A stretch of DNA of 64,000 bases from Francisellaceae bacterium UBA6186 (lineage in GTDB: Bacteria > Pseudomonadota > Gammaproteobacteria > UBA6186 > Azoamicaceae): NCBI GenBank assembly GCA_002422785.1, contig DITK01000053.1:7897-71896 (forward strand), read 5' to 3'. The notes under the pieces were generated by a model. That model did no database searches, was not told the origin of the DNA, and saw only the letters and a list, made by a program, of their open reading frames with translations. A program made the position numbers and the translations under genes. This document shows, piece by piece, positions 1 to 8,182 of this stretch (position 1 is its first letter; each line of letters starts with the position of its first letter).

Positions 1-86
1 CAGTTTGTTCCTACAAAGATCAACAAGGAACAGGGACGAATATTATAACTTATAATATTAGTACCGGAGCTGTGGTCTCTCCGTAA
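1..86 (+). CDS. Type IV pilin, MshA-like, C-terminal end only (cut by window edge)
   Basis: This is the 3' end of a gene that begins outside the window. Read in the frame starting at base 3, its last 27 codons contain CSYKDQQGTGTN and finish with STGAVVSP. That is almost the same as the end of the complete pilin at 138-659 (CKFQDQQGTGAN ... NTGAVVSP). It is therefore inferred to be the tail of a second, tandem MshA-type major pilin. The cysteine is probably half of the C-terminal pilin disulfide. The prepilin signal and body are not visible, so intactness cannot be judged. Confidence 0.8.
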   Translation, partial: VCSYKDQQGTGTNIITYNISTGAVVSP

Positions 87-137
87 ACATAGTCTATAAT
101 TATTAAAGTAACGGTTGATAAACAATATAAATAATTT

Positions 138-659
138 ATGTATATGCAACATATTAAAAATAAAAATTATAGTCAACAAGGCTTTACGCTAATTGAATTA
201 GTAATTGTTATCGTATTAATTGGTGTTTTATCTGCCGTGGCTTTACCAAAATTTGCAAGCTTAACCACCCAAGCAAGACAGGCTGCTGCAGCTGGTGTTG
301 CGGGCGGCTTAAGTGCTGCCGCATCGGTCGCCCACGCTCAATGGTTAGCAAGTGGCAGCCCAACCAGTATTACTTTAGAAGGACAAATAGTATATATGAG
401 TCCAGTGGTAGCCGGAGTTGGCGGTTGGCCAGAAGACACCGCAGCTGCTGGCACTGGAACCGCAACTGCAGCTAAATGTTTAGCGGTATGGAACGGTATT
501 TTAAATAGTCCACCACAAGCTGGAACTGCGTGTGTATCACCTTGCCAATATTTGGTAACAGTTACTACCTCTCCTACTTGTAAATTTCAAGACCAACAAG
601 GAACTGGAGCTAACATTATAACCTATAATATTAATACTGGTGCGGTTGTTTCTCCGTAA
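138..659 (+). CDS. mshA: MSHA-type major pilin (type IV prepilin)
   Basis: Structural subunit of a type IV pilus, processed by prepilin peptidase at the inner membrane. The short leader ends in QQG; cleavage before FTLIEL leaves Phe as residue 1 and Glu at mature position 5, followed by the hydrophobic helix VIVIVLIGVLSAVALPKF. The segment after the helix (ALPKFASLTTQARQAAAAG) matches the MshA family rather than PilA. Two cysteine pairs lie in the C-terminal half. ATG at 138 or 144 are both possible starts, and neither has a strong Shine-Dalgarno. The gene follows a near-identical paralog and heads a run of minor pilins in the order known for MSHA loci. Confidence 0.8.
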   Translation: MYMQHIKNKNYSQQGFTLIELVIVIVLIGVLSAVALPKFASLTTQARQAAAAGVAGGLSAAASVAHAQWLASGSPTSITLEGQIVYMSPVVAGVGGWPEDTAAAGTGTATAAKCLAVWNGILNSPPQAGTACVSPCQYLVTVTTSPTCKFQDQQGTGANIITYNINTGAVVSP

Positions 660-666
660 TTCTTAT

Positions 667-1149
667 ATGTTACTGCACAAAACATCAGGGTTTACTTTAA
701 TCGAATTAGTCGCATCAATCATTTTAACTGCTATTGTTGCATATAATGTTATACCTAAATTTTTTAACGCAGTAATATTCTCTCAAAATTTATTCGTTCA
801 AAATACCACCAGTGCTTTATTATACGCACAGAATCTAGCAATGGGATCTGGATGCCATATATCGGTTACCGCAACTACCAATACTATAACTTTAAATTTA
901 AGAAGCAGCTGTACTTCTGGTAATTTCACTAATGTCGTACAAGATCCTAATAATATTGCCAATTCTTTTATAAAAACAGCCCCCACCGGAGTTACCCTAA
1001 CTAATACTAATTTTCCACTTTATTTTGATGGGTCCGGTAGAGGTAGGCTGGTCAGTAATAATAATACTACTAATGCCACAATTAATATTATTGGCAGCGG
1101 CCTTACCACTACAATTAATATTAAAGGAAATACTGGCCAGATTAGTTAA
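667..1149 (+). CDS. MshC-like minor pilin
   Basis: Type IV minor pilin. The leader MLLHKTSG is cut before FTLIELVASIILT, giving the canonical Gly-1, Phe1 and Glu5 and one N-terminal membrane helix. Two cysteines lie in the middle and the C-terminus is Thr/Asn-rich and beta-like (DGSGRGRLVSNN), as in GspH/MshC pseudopilins. A GTG at 640 would add nine residues and overlap the pilin upstream; the ATG at 667 gives a normal short leader and is preferred. Its place just after MshA and before an MshD-like gene supports MshC, a priming or tip subunit of the MSHA pilus. The assignment rests on order and fold, not on a diagnostic motif. Confidence 0.65.
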   Translation: MLLHKTSGFTLIELVASIILTAIVAYNVIPKFFNAVIFSQNLFVQNTTSALLYAQNLAMGSGCHISVTATTNTITLNLRSSCTSGNFTNVVQDPNNIANSFIKTAPTGVTLTNTNFPLYFDGSGRGRLVSNNNTTNATINIIGSGLTTTINIKGNTGQIS

Positions 1150-1174
1150 TTAATTTCGCATTAAGGGTTTAATA

Positions 1175-1654
1175 ATGTATTTAAAAAGAATAACAGGGAC
1201 ATCATTAATCGAGTTAGTTGCGTCCATTACCATTGTCAGCATTTCTTTAACTAGCGTAGTACTTGCTTATTACCAAGCATCAAAAGCTCCATCGGCTAAT
1301 GCGATGCAACAAGCCCTTACTATTTCTTCTAACTATTTGAATGAAATTCTACATAAAAATTTTCCAACAACGCTGCCATGCCCAGCCCCGCCTGCTAGTC
1401 GTCGAAATTATACCAATGTTTGCGACTATAATAATTTAATCAATGTTGGGGCCAAAGATAAAAATGGCAATGCAATTACTGGATTAGAAGATTATACCGT
1501 CTCTGTAAATTTAGTTACATCAACAGCTGCAGTTTTAGGTGGTTTAACAGGGGGCGCAACTGCTGCGGCGGCCAAAGTCGTAAGAATAGATGTTACCGTG
1601 ACTAATATTAGTATGCCTAATTTTGTTATTAGCTCCTATAAAGGAAAATATTAA
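1175..1654 (+). CDS. MshD-like minor pilin
   Basis: Type IV minor pilin with leader MYLKRITG cleaved before TSLIELVASITI: Gly-1 and Glu5 are kept, but residue 1 is Thr instead of Phe. The helix is followed by ALTISSNYLNEILHKNFP and a region with cysteines (PCPAPP, VCDYNN), a layout typical of MshD/PilV-type proteins. AAGGG seven bases before the ATG is a good ribosome binding site. Its stop codon shares one base with the start of the next gene (TAATG), so the two are probably translationally coupled. Predicted role: assembly or capping of the MSHA pilus. Confidence 0.65.
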   Translation: MYLKRITGTSLIELVASITIVSISLTSVVLAYYQASKAPSANAMQQALTISSNYLNEILHKNFPTTLPCPAPPASRRNYTNVCDYNNLINVGAKDKNGNAITGLEDYTVSVNLVTSTAAVLGGLTGGATAAAAKVVRIDVTVTNISMPNFVISSYKGKY

Positions 1655-2163
1655 TGATTATTGCTTTGGGCTTTAGTTTATTTGAGGTAGCTCTTACATT
1701 AGTTATAAGTAGTATTGTATTAGCAATTACTGGTACATTTGTAGCATCATCCGTTAATATTGTAACGGCAGTTGCAAGTCAAGCAGCTTCTAGCTCTACA
1801 GCAACTGTGGCATTAAACATTCTAACCGATGATTTTATAAATAATAGAGGCAATGTTGATATAGGTGCTAAGCATGATCACAAGAATAACACACTAACTT
1901 TGCAATTCAAAATAGCTAAAACTAACGATCCAGCTCATGACATGCTAGTTAAATATATTTGTGATTATGATTTTAACCAAGTATATAGGCAAACCGAAGG
2001 CTCTGCTAAAGAGCTATTTTTAGATCAAATGACTGCTTGTGACTTTGCAACAACTATCTCTGCAGATAAAACTACTATAACTCTTACCACTAATATTACA
2101 ATTATGATGAATAATACTGCAATTAATTTATACGAGGTTACAGATGCACCGTATGACAAATAA
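1654..2163 (+). CDS. MshO-like minor pilin
   Basis: Type IV prepilin-like protein: the leader MIIALG is followed by FSLFEVALTLVISSIV, with Gly-1, Phe1 and Glu5 all present. The rest is a 140-residue domain with two cysteines (KYICDYDF and TACDF) that could form a disulfide. It corresponds in position and size to MshO (PilW-like). Its ATG overlaps the stop of the MshD-like gene by one base, and its 3' end overlaps the next gene by 20 bases, so the block reads as one operon. It is shorter than typical MshO, so this is a family-level call. Confidence 0.6.
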   Translation: MIIALGFSLFEVALTLVISSIVLAITGTFVASSVNIVTAVASQAASSSTATVALNILTDDFINNRGNVDIGAKHDHKNNTLTLQFKIAKTNDPAHDMLVKYICDYDFNQVYRQTEGSAKELFLDQMTACDFATTISADKTTITLTTNITIMMNNTAINLYEVTDAPYDK

Positions 2164-2524
2164 AAATTCCGCTGTCACTATAATGTCTGCTGTTTTTATT
2201 TTATTAGTGATGGCTTTAACTGCTAAATTTATCGTAGATATATCAAGCGACACTATGGCAGGTAATAATATTTTATTACAAGGCGGACGTGCAGTGTATG
2301 CTGCCAGAAGTGGTGTACAGTGGGGTTTAACTACCGCCGTTACCAATACTGCATGCCCACCTGCAACTACCATATCAATTAATCAAGCTGGGTTAATTGG
2401 TTTTTCAGCCTATGTAACCTGTACTTCTCCTTCTGCTAACAGATATAATGTAACAGCAGTTGCAACTTATGGTACCTTCGGGCAATTTGGTTACGTGACC
2501 AGAACCGCAACTGGTAGCAAATAG
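2144..2524 (+). CDS. MshP/PilX-like pilus assembly protein
   Basis: Small protein with one N-terminal membrane segment (SAVFILLVMALTAKFIVDIS) followed by GGRAVYAARSGVQWGLTTA, which matches the AARAGAEWG-type segment of MshP and PilX. As in that family the canonical prepilin Glu5 is missing. Two cysteines in the second half (NTACPPAT, YVTCTS) may pair. An ATG at 2153 is an alternative start. It ends the recognisable MSHA run, after MshA, C, D and O-like genes; in classical loci MshQ would follow, but here an unrelated gene does. Confidence 0.65.
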   Translation: MHRMTNKNSAVTIMSAVFILLVMALTAKFIVDISSDTMAGNNILLQGGRAVYAARSGVQWGLTTAVTNTACPPATTISINQAGLIGFSAYVTCTSPSANRYNVTAVATYGTFGQFGYVTRTATGSK

Positions 2525-2555
2525 TTTTAAGACAAACAGCATTCTCAGGTTGAAA

Positions 2556-2605
2556 TCCCCTAATAGTTTTGTTATTAATCAGGTAATAATAAAATTATTA
2601 GGGGA
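2556..2605 (+). promoter_or_regulatory. Long RNA hairpin covering the ribosome binding site of the next gene
   Basis: Arms at 2556-2577 and 2584-2605 pair along all 22 positions, with a 6-base loop at 2578-2583. Twenty pairs are Watson-Crick and two are G-U (2566/2595 and 2571/2590), both pairing only in the plus-strand RNA. The distal arm ends in AGGGGA (2600-2605), the Shine-Dalgarno for the ATG at 2610. No U-tract follows, so it is not a normal terminator. Inferred function: translational control, such as an RNA thermometer or protein-binding operator. Confidence 0.75.
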
Positions 2606-2609
2606 TGAC

Positions 2610-4043
2610 ATGAAATTTACAATACGCTCTATGCAAGATTTTAGAGAATTAATAGATACTTTAAGAAACAAACTGATAAATGGTAAAAGTCCAGAATCAT
2701 TTCAAAAAGAAGGTATGCAAATTACTTTTTCAGAAGCTAATGACGAAAAGCCGGATACAGCTACTTATTTAAACTCACAGGGTCAAGAAATAATTGATTT
2801 TTTTGTTGAAATTAAAAATTTATTTGTACAGAACATCATTATAAATTTCGATACTTATATAGATAGTAAAATAGCGAAGATGTTAGAACAGTTGCTGCTA
2901 GCAGGTAAAGTAAAACAAGTAAAATTTACTGCGAACACCAGGAAAGATATTGATCATTTAAAATATTTTAAAGAATTAGAAAAATTAACTTTGGCTGTTG
3001 AGATGGATACAAATACTAGTTTAAACGAATTATGCGAAACTTTGAAAATCTTGGTTAAATTAGAAATGTTAGAATTAAATAGCTCTAAGAATATCCCGTT
3101 TGTGGAGTATAGACATGGGTTTCGTAATTTATTAAGCAACAACACCAGTATTAAACAATTGATACATACTGATTTATTAGATCAAAACATTATGCATCAG
3201 CTTAGATTGAATAATGCATCTGTAAACTTAGAAGAAACGTACAACCAGTACGAAACAACAGAAGATCAGGCAAGTACGGCAATACTTGTAGCAACAAAAT
3301 ATCCCGACAATAGATTCCTACAAGCCGCAATGGAGGATGGACAATCAGCGATAAAGGCAGCATATACTAAATTAACAGAATTATTAAATAACTTAATCAA
3401 CTTAAATATCACCGAAGCTAATTATTACTTGGCAAAGTTATCAGAAAAGAATGGCGATATTGAATTAGCTTATGAATTATTAAAAAACATTCCTAGCTAT
3501 GCAAGTAGTTATAAAAAAGCAAGCTGTATGCAAGCACGTTTAATCTTGGTTAACAAACAAAGTATATTGGGTGATCTAATTAGCGAAAAATTTAAAAATC
3601 AGCTACTTAAAGATTTTTCAGCTGAAATAGATAATAGTATAGATCCAAGTGCAAGTGATTTTAAAAGTAAAATATTATTATTAGGAATTAAATATTCAAT
3701 GAGATCCGGAGAAGAAGAAGAAAGTAGACCTTTTTTATCTTCATTTTTACAAGAATTTATTTATAATGATATTAATGGAAGTTTAGCCAATAATATACTT
3801 CAAAACATCAAAACTCCTACTAATTTAGAAAATTTTGACGATGCATTTGGTACCATACTTAGCTTATTGTATGTTTTACGAGCAGAAGCAATTAAATCTA
3901 AAAATTACCTAACAGAACAAAAAACTGTAGGTACCAATACTGACGCTACTTCATTATTATTATTTTCTAAATCAAAACATATTGATGACAAACCTGTAAG
4001 TTCTATCGCTAGTAAAAAAAGAAGCCATTCGTGTCATCCTTAA
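2610..4043 (+). CDS. Large hypothetical cytoplasmic protein with leucine-rich and helical repeat-like regions
   Basis: Not recognised as a named family. The protein is about 477 residues with no signal peptide or membrane segment. Residues about 70-190 alternate short hydrophobic strands and helices (VKQVKFTAN, LEKLTLAVEM, LEMLELNSS), resembling degenerate leucine-rich repeats. Residues about 240-360 are helical and TPR/Sel1-like (ANYYLAKLSEKNGDIELAYELL). The tail is basic and Ser-rich (KKRSHSCHP). ATG at 2610 is chosen because AGGGGA lies five bases upstream; a TTG at 2550 would be in-frame but falls before the hairpin. Repeat architecture in a host-associated genome makes an effector possible, but that is inference only. 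Confidence 0.6.
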   Translation: MKFTIRSMQDFRELIDTLRNKLINGKSPESFQKEGMQITFSEANDEKPDTATYLNSQGQEIIDFFVEIKNLFVQNIIINFDTYIDSKIAKMLEQLLLAGKVKQVKFTANTRKDIDHLKYFKELEKLTLAVEMDTNTSLNELCETLKILVKLEMLELNSSKNIPFVEYRHGFRNLLSNNTSIKQLIHTDLLDQNIMHQLRLNNASVNLEETYNQYETTEDQASTAILVATKYPDNRFLQAAMEDGQSAIKAAYTKLTELLNNLINLNITEANYYLAKLSEKNGDIELAYELLKNIPSYASSYKKASCMQARLILVNKQSILGDLISEKFKNQLLKDFSAEIDNSIDPSASDFKSKILLLGIKYSMRSGEEEESRPFLSSFLQEFIYNDINGSLANNILQNIKTPTNLENFDDAFGTILSLLYVLRAEAIKSKNYLTEQKTVGTNTDATSLLLFSKSKHIDDKPVSSIASKKRSHSCHP

Positions 4044-4068
4044 TAGTTGAATAAAACATACTTTAATG

Positions 4069-4302
4069 CTAAGTTGTAGATTGCTCGTTATCTTGCACCG
4101 CATGCTCCACATTGTTTAATTTTTTCAGCATGGAATACAAAGTCTTTTCCCAAACTTCGTGCTTATCTTTAAGCACATTATTATCGTCTTGTAGTTTAAT
4201 ATTTTTTTCTTCTAGTTCTTCTATTTGTAACCGCATAATTTCAATAGTTTCTACCGTTTCGTCTACCTTGGCTTCTAGTTGCTCTAATAATTGGCTGGAC
4301 AT
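4069..4302 (-). CDS. ZapB-like / TIGR02449-type coiled-coil protein
   Basis: About 77 residues, almost entirely one charged heptad-repeat coiled coil (LLEQLEAKVDETVETIEI ... LQIEELEEKNIKLQDDN). Opening with LLEQLEAKVD matches the small TIGR02449/ZapB-like proteins of gammaproteobacteria, thought to be linked to the division apparatus. The start at 4302 is chosen because AAGGAA lies nine bases upstream; an ATG at 4323 would add seven residues without a site. It lies directly downstream of rpoS on the same strand, with 56 bases between. Confidence 0.6.
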   Translation of the reverse strand: MSSQLLEQLEAKVDETVETIEIMRLQIEELEEKNIKLQDDNNVLKDKHEVWEKTLYSMLKKLNNVEHAVQDNEQSTT

Positions 4303-4358
4303 ATTGTTTAATTCCTTATCCATATCTAAATTATAAAATATTTGTAATATATCATAAA

Positions 4359-5417
4359 TTAATAAAATATTGTCTCCAACGCAATACCCTTTTCTTCTAA
4401 AATAATCCGTAATGTTTTTAAAGCCTCTACTTGAATTTGACGTACCCTTTCTCTAGTAAGACCAACTTCACTACCAACTTCTTCTAAAGTCGCAGCTTCG
4501 TGGCCTAACAAGCCAAATCTTCTAGCTAAAATAGACCGTTGTTTATCATTTAACATATTTAAACAATAATCTAGCTGCTCTTTAATATTATTATTTTCTA
4601 ATATTTTTGCGGGACTATGGTTTTTATGATCAGCAATAACCTCTAATAGAGATTTTTCATTATCATCACCGACTGGAGTATCAACCGACAAAGTTCTTTC
4701 ATTTAACCTTAATAATTTATTAACTTCGTGTGGACACTTATCTAGTGCTTTTGCGATATCTTCAAAAGATGGCTCATGATCTAGCTTGTTAGTAATCTCG
4801 CGAGCTTTTCTTAAATAAGTGTTTAATTCTTTAATAATATGGATCGGTAACCTAATCGTACGAGTTTGATTCATTAATGCTCGTTCAATATTTTGTTTGA
4901 TCCACCAGGTAGCATAGGTAGAAAATCTAAAACCTCTTTCTGGGTCAAATTTTTCTACTGCTCTTATTAATCCTAAATTACCTTCTTCAATTAAATCTAA
5001 TAAAGCTAATCCTCTATTCAAATAACGCCGAGCAATCTTCACTACTAAACGTAAATTACATTTAACCATGTGATTTCTAGCATTATTATCACCCTTTTTA
5101 GCTAACCTAGAATAATAAACTTCTTCGTTAGCTGTTAGCAATGGCGACTTACCTATGTCTTCTAAATAAAGCTGTGCCGGATCTATATCTTTTTTCTTTT
5201 TCTTGAGTACCGACGATGATCCTACATCTTCGTTTTCTATATCATCAGTATTATTAGCATCAGACATAGAAACTTCTTCAACATGCTCTATATCCTCTAT
5301 AGCATCGTCAGTAAAACTTAATTCGGCTTCTTCTAAGCCATCCTCTGATGGCAATAGATCTTCTGTAATTAAATCTAATTCATTAGCCTCTTCATCAATT
5401 CCTTGGACACTAGACAT
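4359..5417 (-). CDS. rpoS: RNA polymerase sigma factor RpoS
   Basis: Sigma-70 family factor of the stationary-phase/stress type. After an acidic, low-complexity N-terminus (about 75 residues, longer than in E. coli) come region 1.2 ([16 protein letters not shown]), region 2 ([39 protein letters not shown]), region 3 ([16 protein letters not shown]) and region 4 with its helix-turn-helix ([21 protein letters not shown]). These segments match RpoS rather than RpoD, and the short length (352 residues, no large region 1.1) agrees. In intracellular relatives RpoS governs transition to the transmissive phase. Diverges from ihfB across about 117 bases. The Asp/Glu/Ser-rich leader is unusual. Confidence 0.95.
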   Translation of the reverse strand: MSSVQGIDEEANELDLITEDLLPSEDGLEEAELSFTDDAIEDIEHVEEVSMSDANNTDDIENEDVGSSSVLKKKKKDIDPAQLYLEDIGKSPLLTANEEVYYSRLAKKGDNNARNHMVKCNLRLVVKIARRYLNRGLALLDLIEEGNLGLIRAVEKFDPERGFRFSTYATWWIKQNIERALMNQTRTIRLPIHIIKELNTYLRKAREITNKLDHEPSFEDIAKALDKCPHEVNKLLRLNERTLSVDTPVGDDNEKSLLEVIADHKNHSPAKILENNNIKEQLDYCLNMLNDKQRSILARRFGLLGHEAATLEEVGSEVGLTRERVRQIQVEALKTLRIILEEKGIALETIFY

Positions 5418-5534
5418 ATAATTCCCCTGTTTCTTCCATGAATATAGGGTTAATTGTAAAAAATACTTTACCTATGAACATTCATTATAGCAATAATGTT
5501 TCATTTATCTATATTTATTTTATAATATATACAA

Positions 5535-5864
5535 ATGCAACAGATTAAAAATACTAAACCTTATATTAATTGTTCAGATATAATCATAATTTTAGCTGAT
5601 CAATATCCTAATGTCGCAAATCAAAAAATTAAACTGGCAGTAAAATCTATGTTTGCAACTATCACCGATGCTTTAGCTCATAATCGCAAAATAGAATTAC
5701 GTAATTTTGGTAATTTTTCTACCCGCTTTAGATCTAAGAGAAACGCCAGAAATCCAAAAACTGGAGAACAAATTAAATTACTGGCAAAACATGTGGTGCA
5801 TTTTAAACCAGGGAAGGCATTAAATGCAAAAATTAATAAAATCGATACCAACAAAAAACCATAA
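5535..5864 (+). CDS. ihfB: Integration host factor beta subunit
   Basis: HU/IHF-family DNA-bending protein. The DNA-binding arm (RNFGNFSTRFRSKRNARNPKTGE) and the C-terminal KHVVHFKPGKAL fit IHF beta better than HU or IHF alpha. At 109 residues it is slightly longer than the usual 94, with extra residues at both ends. Together with an alpha subunit (not in this window) it would bend DNA at promoters and recombination sites. Its last 41 bases overlap the start of the next gene in another frame. Divergent from rpoS, so the 5418-5534 gap should hold both promoters. Confidence 0.85.
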   Translation: MQQIKNTKPYINCSDIIIILADQYPNVANQKIKLAVKSMFATITDALAHNRKIELRNFGNFSTRFRSKRNARNPKTGEQIKLLAKHVVHFKPGKALNAKINKIDTNKKP

Positions 5865-6717
5865 TTTTTCAATAATAAATTGTATTTTATTATTAAACTT
5901 ATTGTTTTTTATCATAAAAAATCCAGCATGCGCTATGGAACCAACTACTGATCCAAAATATGGCAATGGACAAAGTACGCAGTTTATCAAAGCCATGTAT
6001 GGCATGGGTCCTAATTTAACCGAACAAGAATTGCAACAAATAGCCATATCTATCCCTGGCGATAATATTAATAAATTTTTTATACGTTTTGGTGCTAATA
6101 ATGGTACTAGTTCTTTAAGTAAAATTAAAAATACCTCTGTCAACGTCGGTATGACAGCAGCCACAGTTGTTACCACTAATAAAACTATTGATTCTAAATA
6201 TGGGGGAGAAATCGGCGCTGGCTATCGCTGGGACAAATTATCATTAGAACTAGAACTAATGGCTACAGAAAATATCCAATATAATAGCAAAAAATTATTT
6301 AGTAATTTAAATGGTTCGTTAAACAGTACAGTTAAAGCCCAAGGAATATTATTAAACAGTTATTATGATTTTATAAATTTAAAAGCATTTAGAATTTTTT
6401 TCGGTATGGGCGTGGGGGCCGGCATCAATAGAACTAATTCTAATTTTTTTAATAATGCCACATTTGCGACAGGAGAAAATTTTGCGAGAAGAAGAGTTTC
6501 TGGAGCATACAATTTAGTTTTAGGCTGTAAATTAAATATAGTACCACAGCTATTTCTGTGTGCATCCATGAGATATACTAATTTTGCAGGTTTTGGTAAT
6601 ATCAAAATGCTAGCTACCAGCAATGTAGAATGGAGAGATGAGTCTCAAAATTTACATCTCGAAGGACAGCACACTTTAGTCGGTTTTAGTATAAACTTAA
6701 TACATGTATTTTTATAA
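5824..6717 (+). CDS. Outer-membrane beta-barrel protein (OmpA/opacity-like)
   Basis: A 297-residue exported protein. The N-terminal segment IINCILLLNLLFFIIKNPACA followed by MEP is a plausible signal peptide cut after ACA. The mature part alternates strands with aromatic ends (NKFFIRFGANNG, KYGGEIGAGYRW, LSLELELMATENI, FRIFFGMGVGAGI, LVGFSINLIHVFL), as in small eight-stranded barrels. The start overlaps ihfB by 41 bases; the next Met lies after the signal peptide, so the overlapping start is needed. Its end overlaps the following pilin gene by 14 bases. Function unknown; an adhesin or surface antigen role is possible. Confidence 0.65.
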   Translation: MQKLIKSIPTKNHNFSIINCILLLNLLFFIIKNPACAMEPTTDPKYGNGQSTQFIKAMYGMGPNLTEQELQQIAISIPGDNINKFFIRFGANNGTSSLSKIKNTSVNVGMTAATVVTTNKTIDSKYGGEIGAGYRWDKLSLELELMATENIQYNSKKLFSNLNGSLNSTVKAQGILLNSYYDFINLKAFRIFFGMGVGAGINRTNSNFFNNATFATGENFARRRVSGAYNLVLGCKLNIVPQLFLCASMRYTNFAGFGNIKMLATSNVEWRDESQNLHLEGQHTLVGFSINLIHVFL

Positions 6718-7153
6718 TATTAATAGCAAAAAATTAACTGCAATATCCCTGATAGAATTAATAGTTACTTTATCTATTGTAGCTATCTTAATTGGTATAT
6801 CTTACAGTAGCGCATCTGGGATAAAAATGGAATATCGTCGCAAAGAAGCACAAAGTGAGTTAGTAAAATTAAAATCTAATATAGAAGCGCTGGCAATGTC
6901 TGGTCCAACATCGTCATTGGCTATAGCGACCAAATTCTTGACTGAGAATAAAAGTATAACAACGCAAAATGGTTACTATGAGATTACAGTTTTTAGTGCT
7001 GACCCAATACCCACAAATCGCCCTAACCCTGGCTATATTTTAAACGCAGTGGCACAAGGACCGCAAGCTAAAGATACCCCTTGTAGAACTATTTCATTGA
7101 AAGTATCGGCTGATCAAGATGATGAAAAAACGCCAAGCGATTGTTGGAAATAA
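6704..7153 (+). CDS. PilE-type pilin-like protein with Ala at the cleavage site
   Basis: Type IV pilin-like protein. ISLIELIVTLSIVAILIGISY forms the N-terminal helix with Glu at mature position 5, but the residue before the cut is Ala (KKLTA/ISLIEL) where prepilin peptidase almost always needs Gly. The C-terminal half (GYYEITVF ... GYILNAVAQGPQAKDTPCRTISLKV ... TPSDCW) is the PilE/minor-pilin fold with its disulfide pair. It overlaps the barrel gene by 14 bases and is followed 16 bases later by another pilin-like gene, so 6.7-8.2 kb reads as one operon. Confidence 0.7.
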   Translation: MYFYNINSKKLTAISLIELIVTLSIVAILIGISYSSASGIKMEYRRKEAQSELVKLKSNIEALAMSGPTSSLAIATKFLTENKSITTQNGYYEITVFSADPIPTNRPNPGYILNAVAQGPQAKDTPCRTISLKVSADQDDEKTPSDCWK

Positions 7154-7168
7154 CGGTAGGGATTATAT

Positions 7169-7687
7169 ATGGCAAAAACTAATAAAAAATTGCTAGGTGT
7201 AACCTTGATAGAGTTAATTGTAACTATGGCCATCGTGGTTATTTTAGCTGGAGTCAGTATAGCCAACATGCGAGGATCAAGAAGATCTAAAAACTTGGTG
7301 GATGATACCACCGATCTAATAGTAACTGCATTAAACCAAGCTAACGCCACCTCAATCGCATCAGGTACAACTAATCCTGCAAAAGTTTGCCATATAATCG
7401 CAGGAACCGGAAACAATAGAGCAGATTGTGATCCTGATCTTACCAGAACCACTTGGCAAAATGTCAATGGGGTAAAATTCAATGCAAGAGTAACAGTTAA
7501 TATTACTGGTGGGCCGGTAATAACCTATACTAATGGACTAATAACTAGTGGATCCTCAAATGATGCAGCATTCACGATTACTGTAACAGCTACAGATTCA
7601 GATACTAGTTGCACCAATACCAGTATTCCTAGCAATACCATTAAGTTATGGCAAAATGGGGTGGTAGATGTTACTAAACTATGTTAA
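7169..7687 (+). CDS. FimT/GspH-like minor pseudopilin
   Basis: Prepilin with leader MAKTNKKLLG cut before VTLIELIVTMAIVVILAG (Gly-1, Glu5). The arrangement after the helix (NMRGSRRSKNLVDDTTDLIVTALNQANATSIA) matches FimT/GspH proteins, where a long helix leads into a beta domain with basic residues. Cysteines (KVCHII, ADCDPD, TSCTNT, final KLC) suggest two disulfides. AGGGA eight bases before the ATG is a good ribosome binding site. FimT-type subunits prime pili and some bind DNA for uptake; whether this one does cannot be read from the sequence. Confidence 0.7.
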   Translation: MAKTNKKLLGVTLIELIVTMAIVVILAGVSIANMRGSRRSKNLVDDTTDLIVTALNQANATSIASGTTNPAKVCHIIAGTGNNRADCDPDLTRTTWQNVNGVKFNARVTVNITGGPVITYTNGLITSGSSNDAAFTITVTATDSDTSCTNTSIPSNTIKLWQNGVVDVTKLC

Positions 7688-7718
7688 TAACAACGGCTTC
7701 TATTCAAGGTAAAATGTT

Positions 7719-8168
7719 ATGAAACAACAATCGGGGTTCACATTAATAGAATTATTAATTGTTATCGCAATTTGCAGTGTATTAGCAGGGATTAGTATCT
7801 CAGGTTATATGGGCACGCTACGGGTCGAGAGACGACAAGATGCTGTTTTATCGTTACAAAAAGCCTTGTTAATTATTCAGAGTACCGCCACTCACGATAC
7901 TGCCATGTGTACATCAGCTACTCCTCCAGTTGCCTACAGTCCTACTGGTAATTGTTTATCTAGTAACGGATTTTATTATGTTAATTATAAAACTGGTACT
8001 GATGGTTTTCCCCCTACAGGAAACATGATTAATTCTATGCTGCCTAACGAATCATTAATTTTACAAGCAACCCCTGTAACCGGACGTGGTCAAGATAAGG
8101 ACACAGATTGTCCGGAGATATATTTATCTAATTTAAACAAAGTTTATCCAGAAAGTTGTGGTAAATAA
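7719..8168 (+). CDS. PilE/PilA-type type IV pilin
   Basis: Leader MKQQSG is cut before FTLIELLIVIAICSVLAGIS, the canonical type IVa motif with Phe1 and Glu5. The C-terminal region (CTSATPPVAYSPTGNCLSSNGFYYVNYKTG ... DTDCPEIYLSNLNKVYPESC) contains four cysteines, consistent with two disulfides and the PilE-like D-region. AAGGT precedes the ATG. Third gene of a pilin-like run (6704, 7169, 7719) separate from the MSHA genes, so two pilus systems or one mixed system may exist. Confidence 0.75.
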   Translation: MKQQSGFTLIELLIVIAICSVLAGISISGYMGTLRVERRQDAVLSLQKALLIIQSTATHDTAMCTSATPPVAYSPTGNCLSSNGFYYVNYKTGTDGFPPTGNMINSMLPNESLILQATPVTGRGQDKDTDCPEIYLSNLNKVYPESCGK

Positions 8169-8182
8169 TAAGCAGTATAATA

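Noticed and set aside
2128..2373. Antisense frame across the MshO/MshP-like junction
   Set aside because: Overlaps two coupled pilin genes and shows no recognisable protein features.
5203..5421. Ser-rich open frame antisense to the start of rpoS
   Set aside because: It is the mirror image of the Asp/Glu-rich leader of RpoS; Ser-rich composition is explained by reverse reading of acidic codons.
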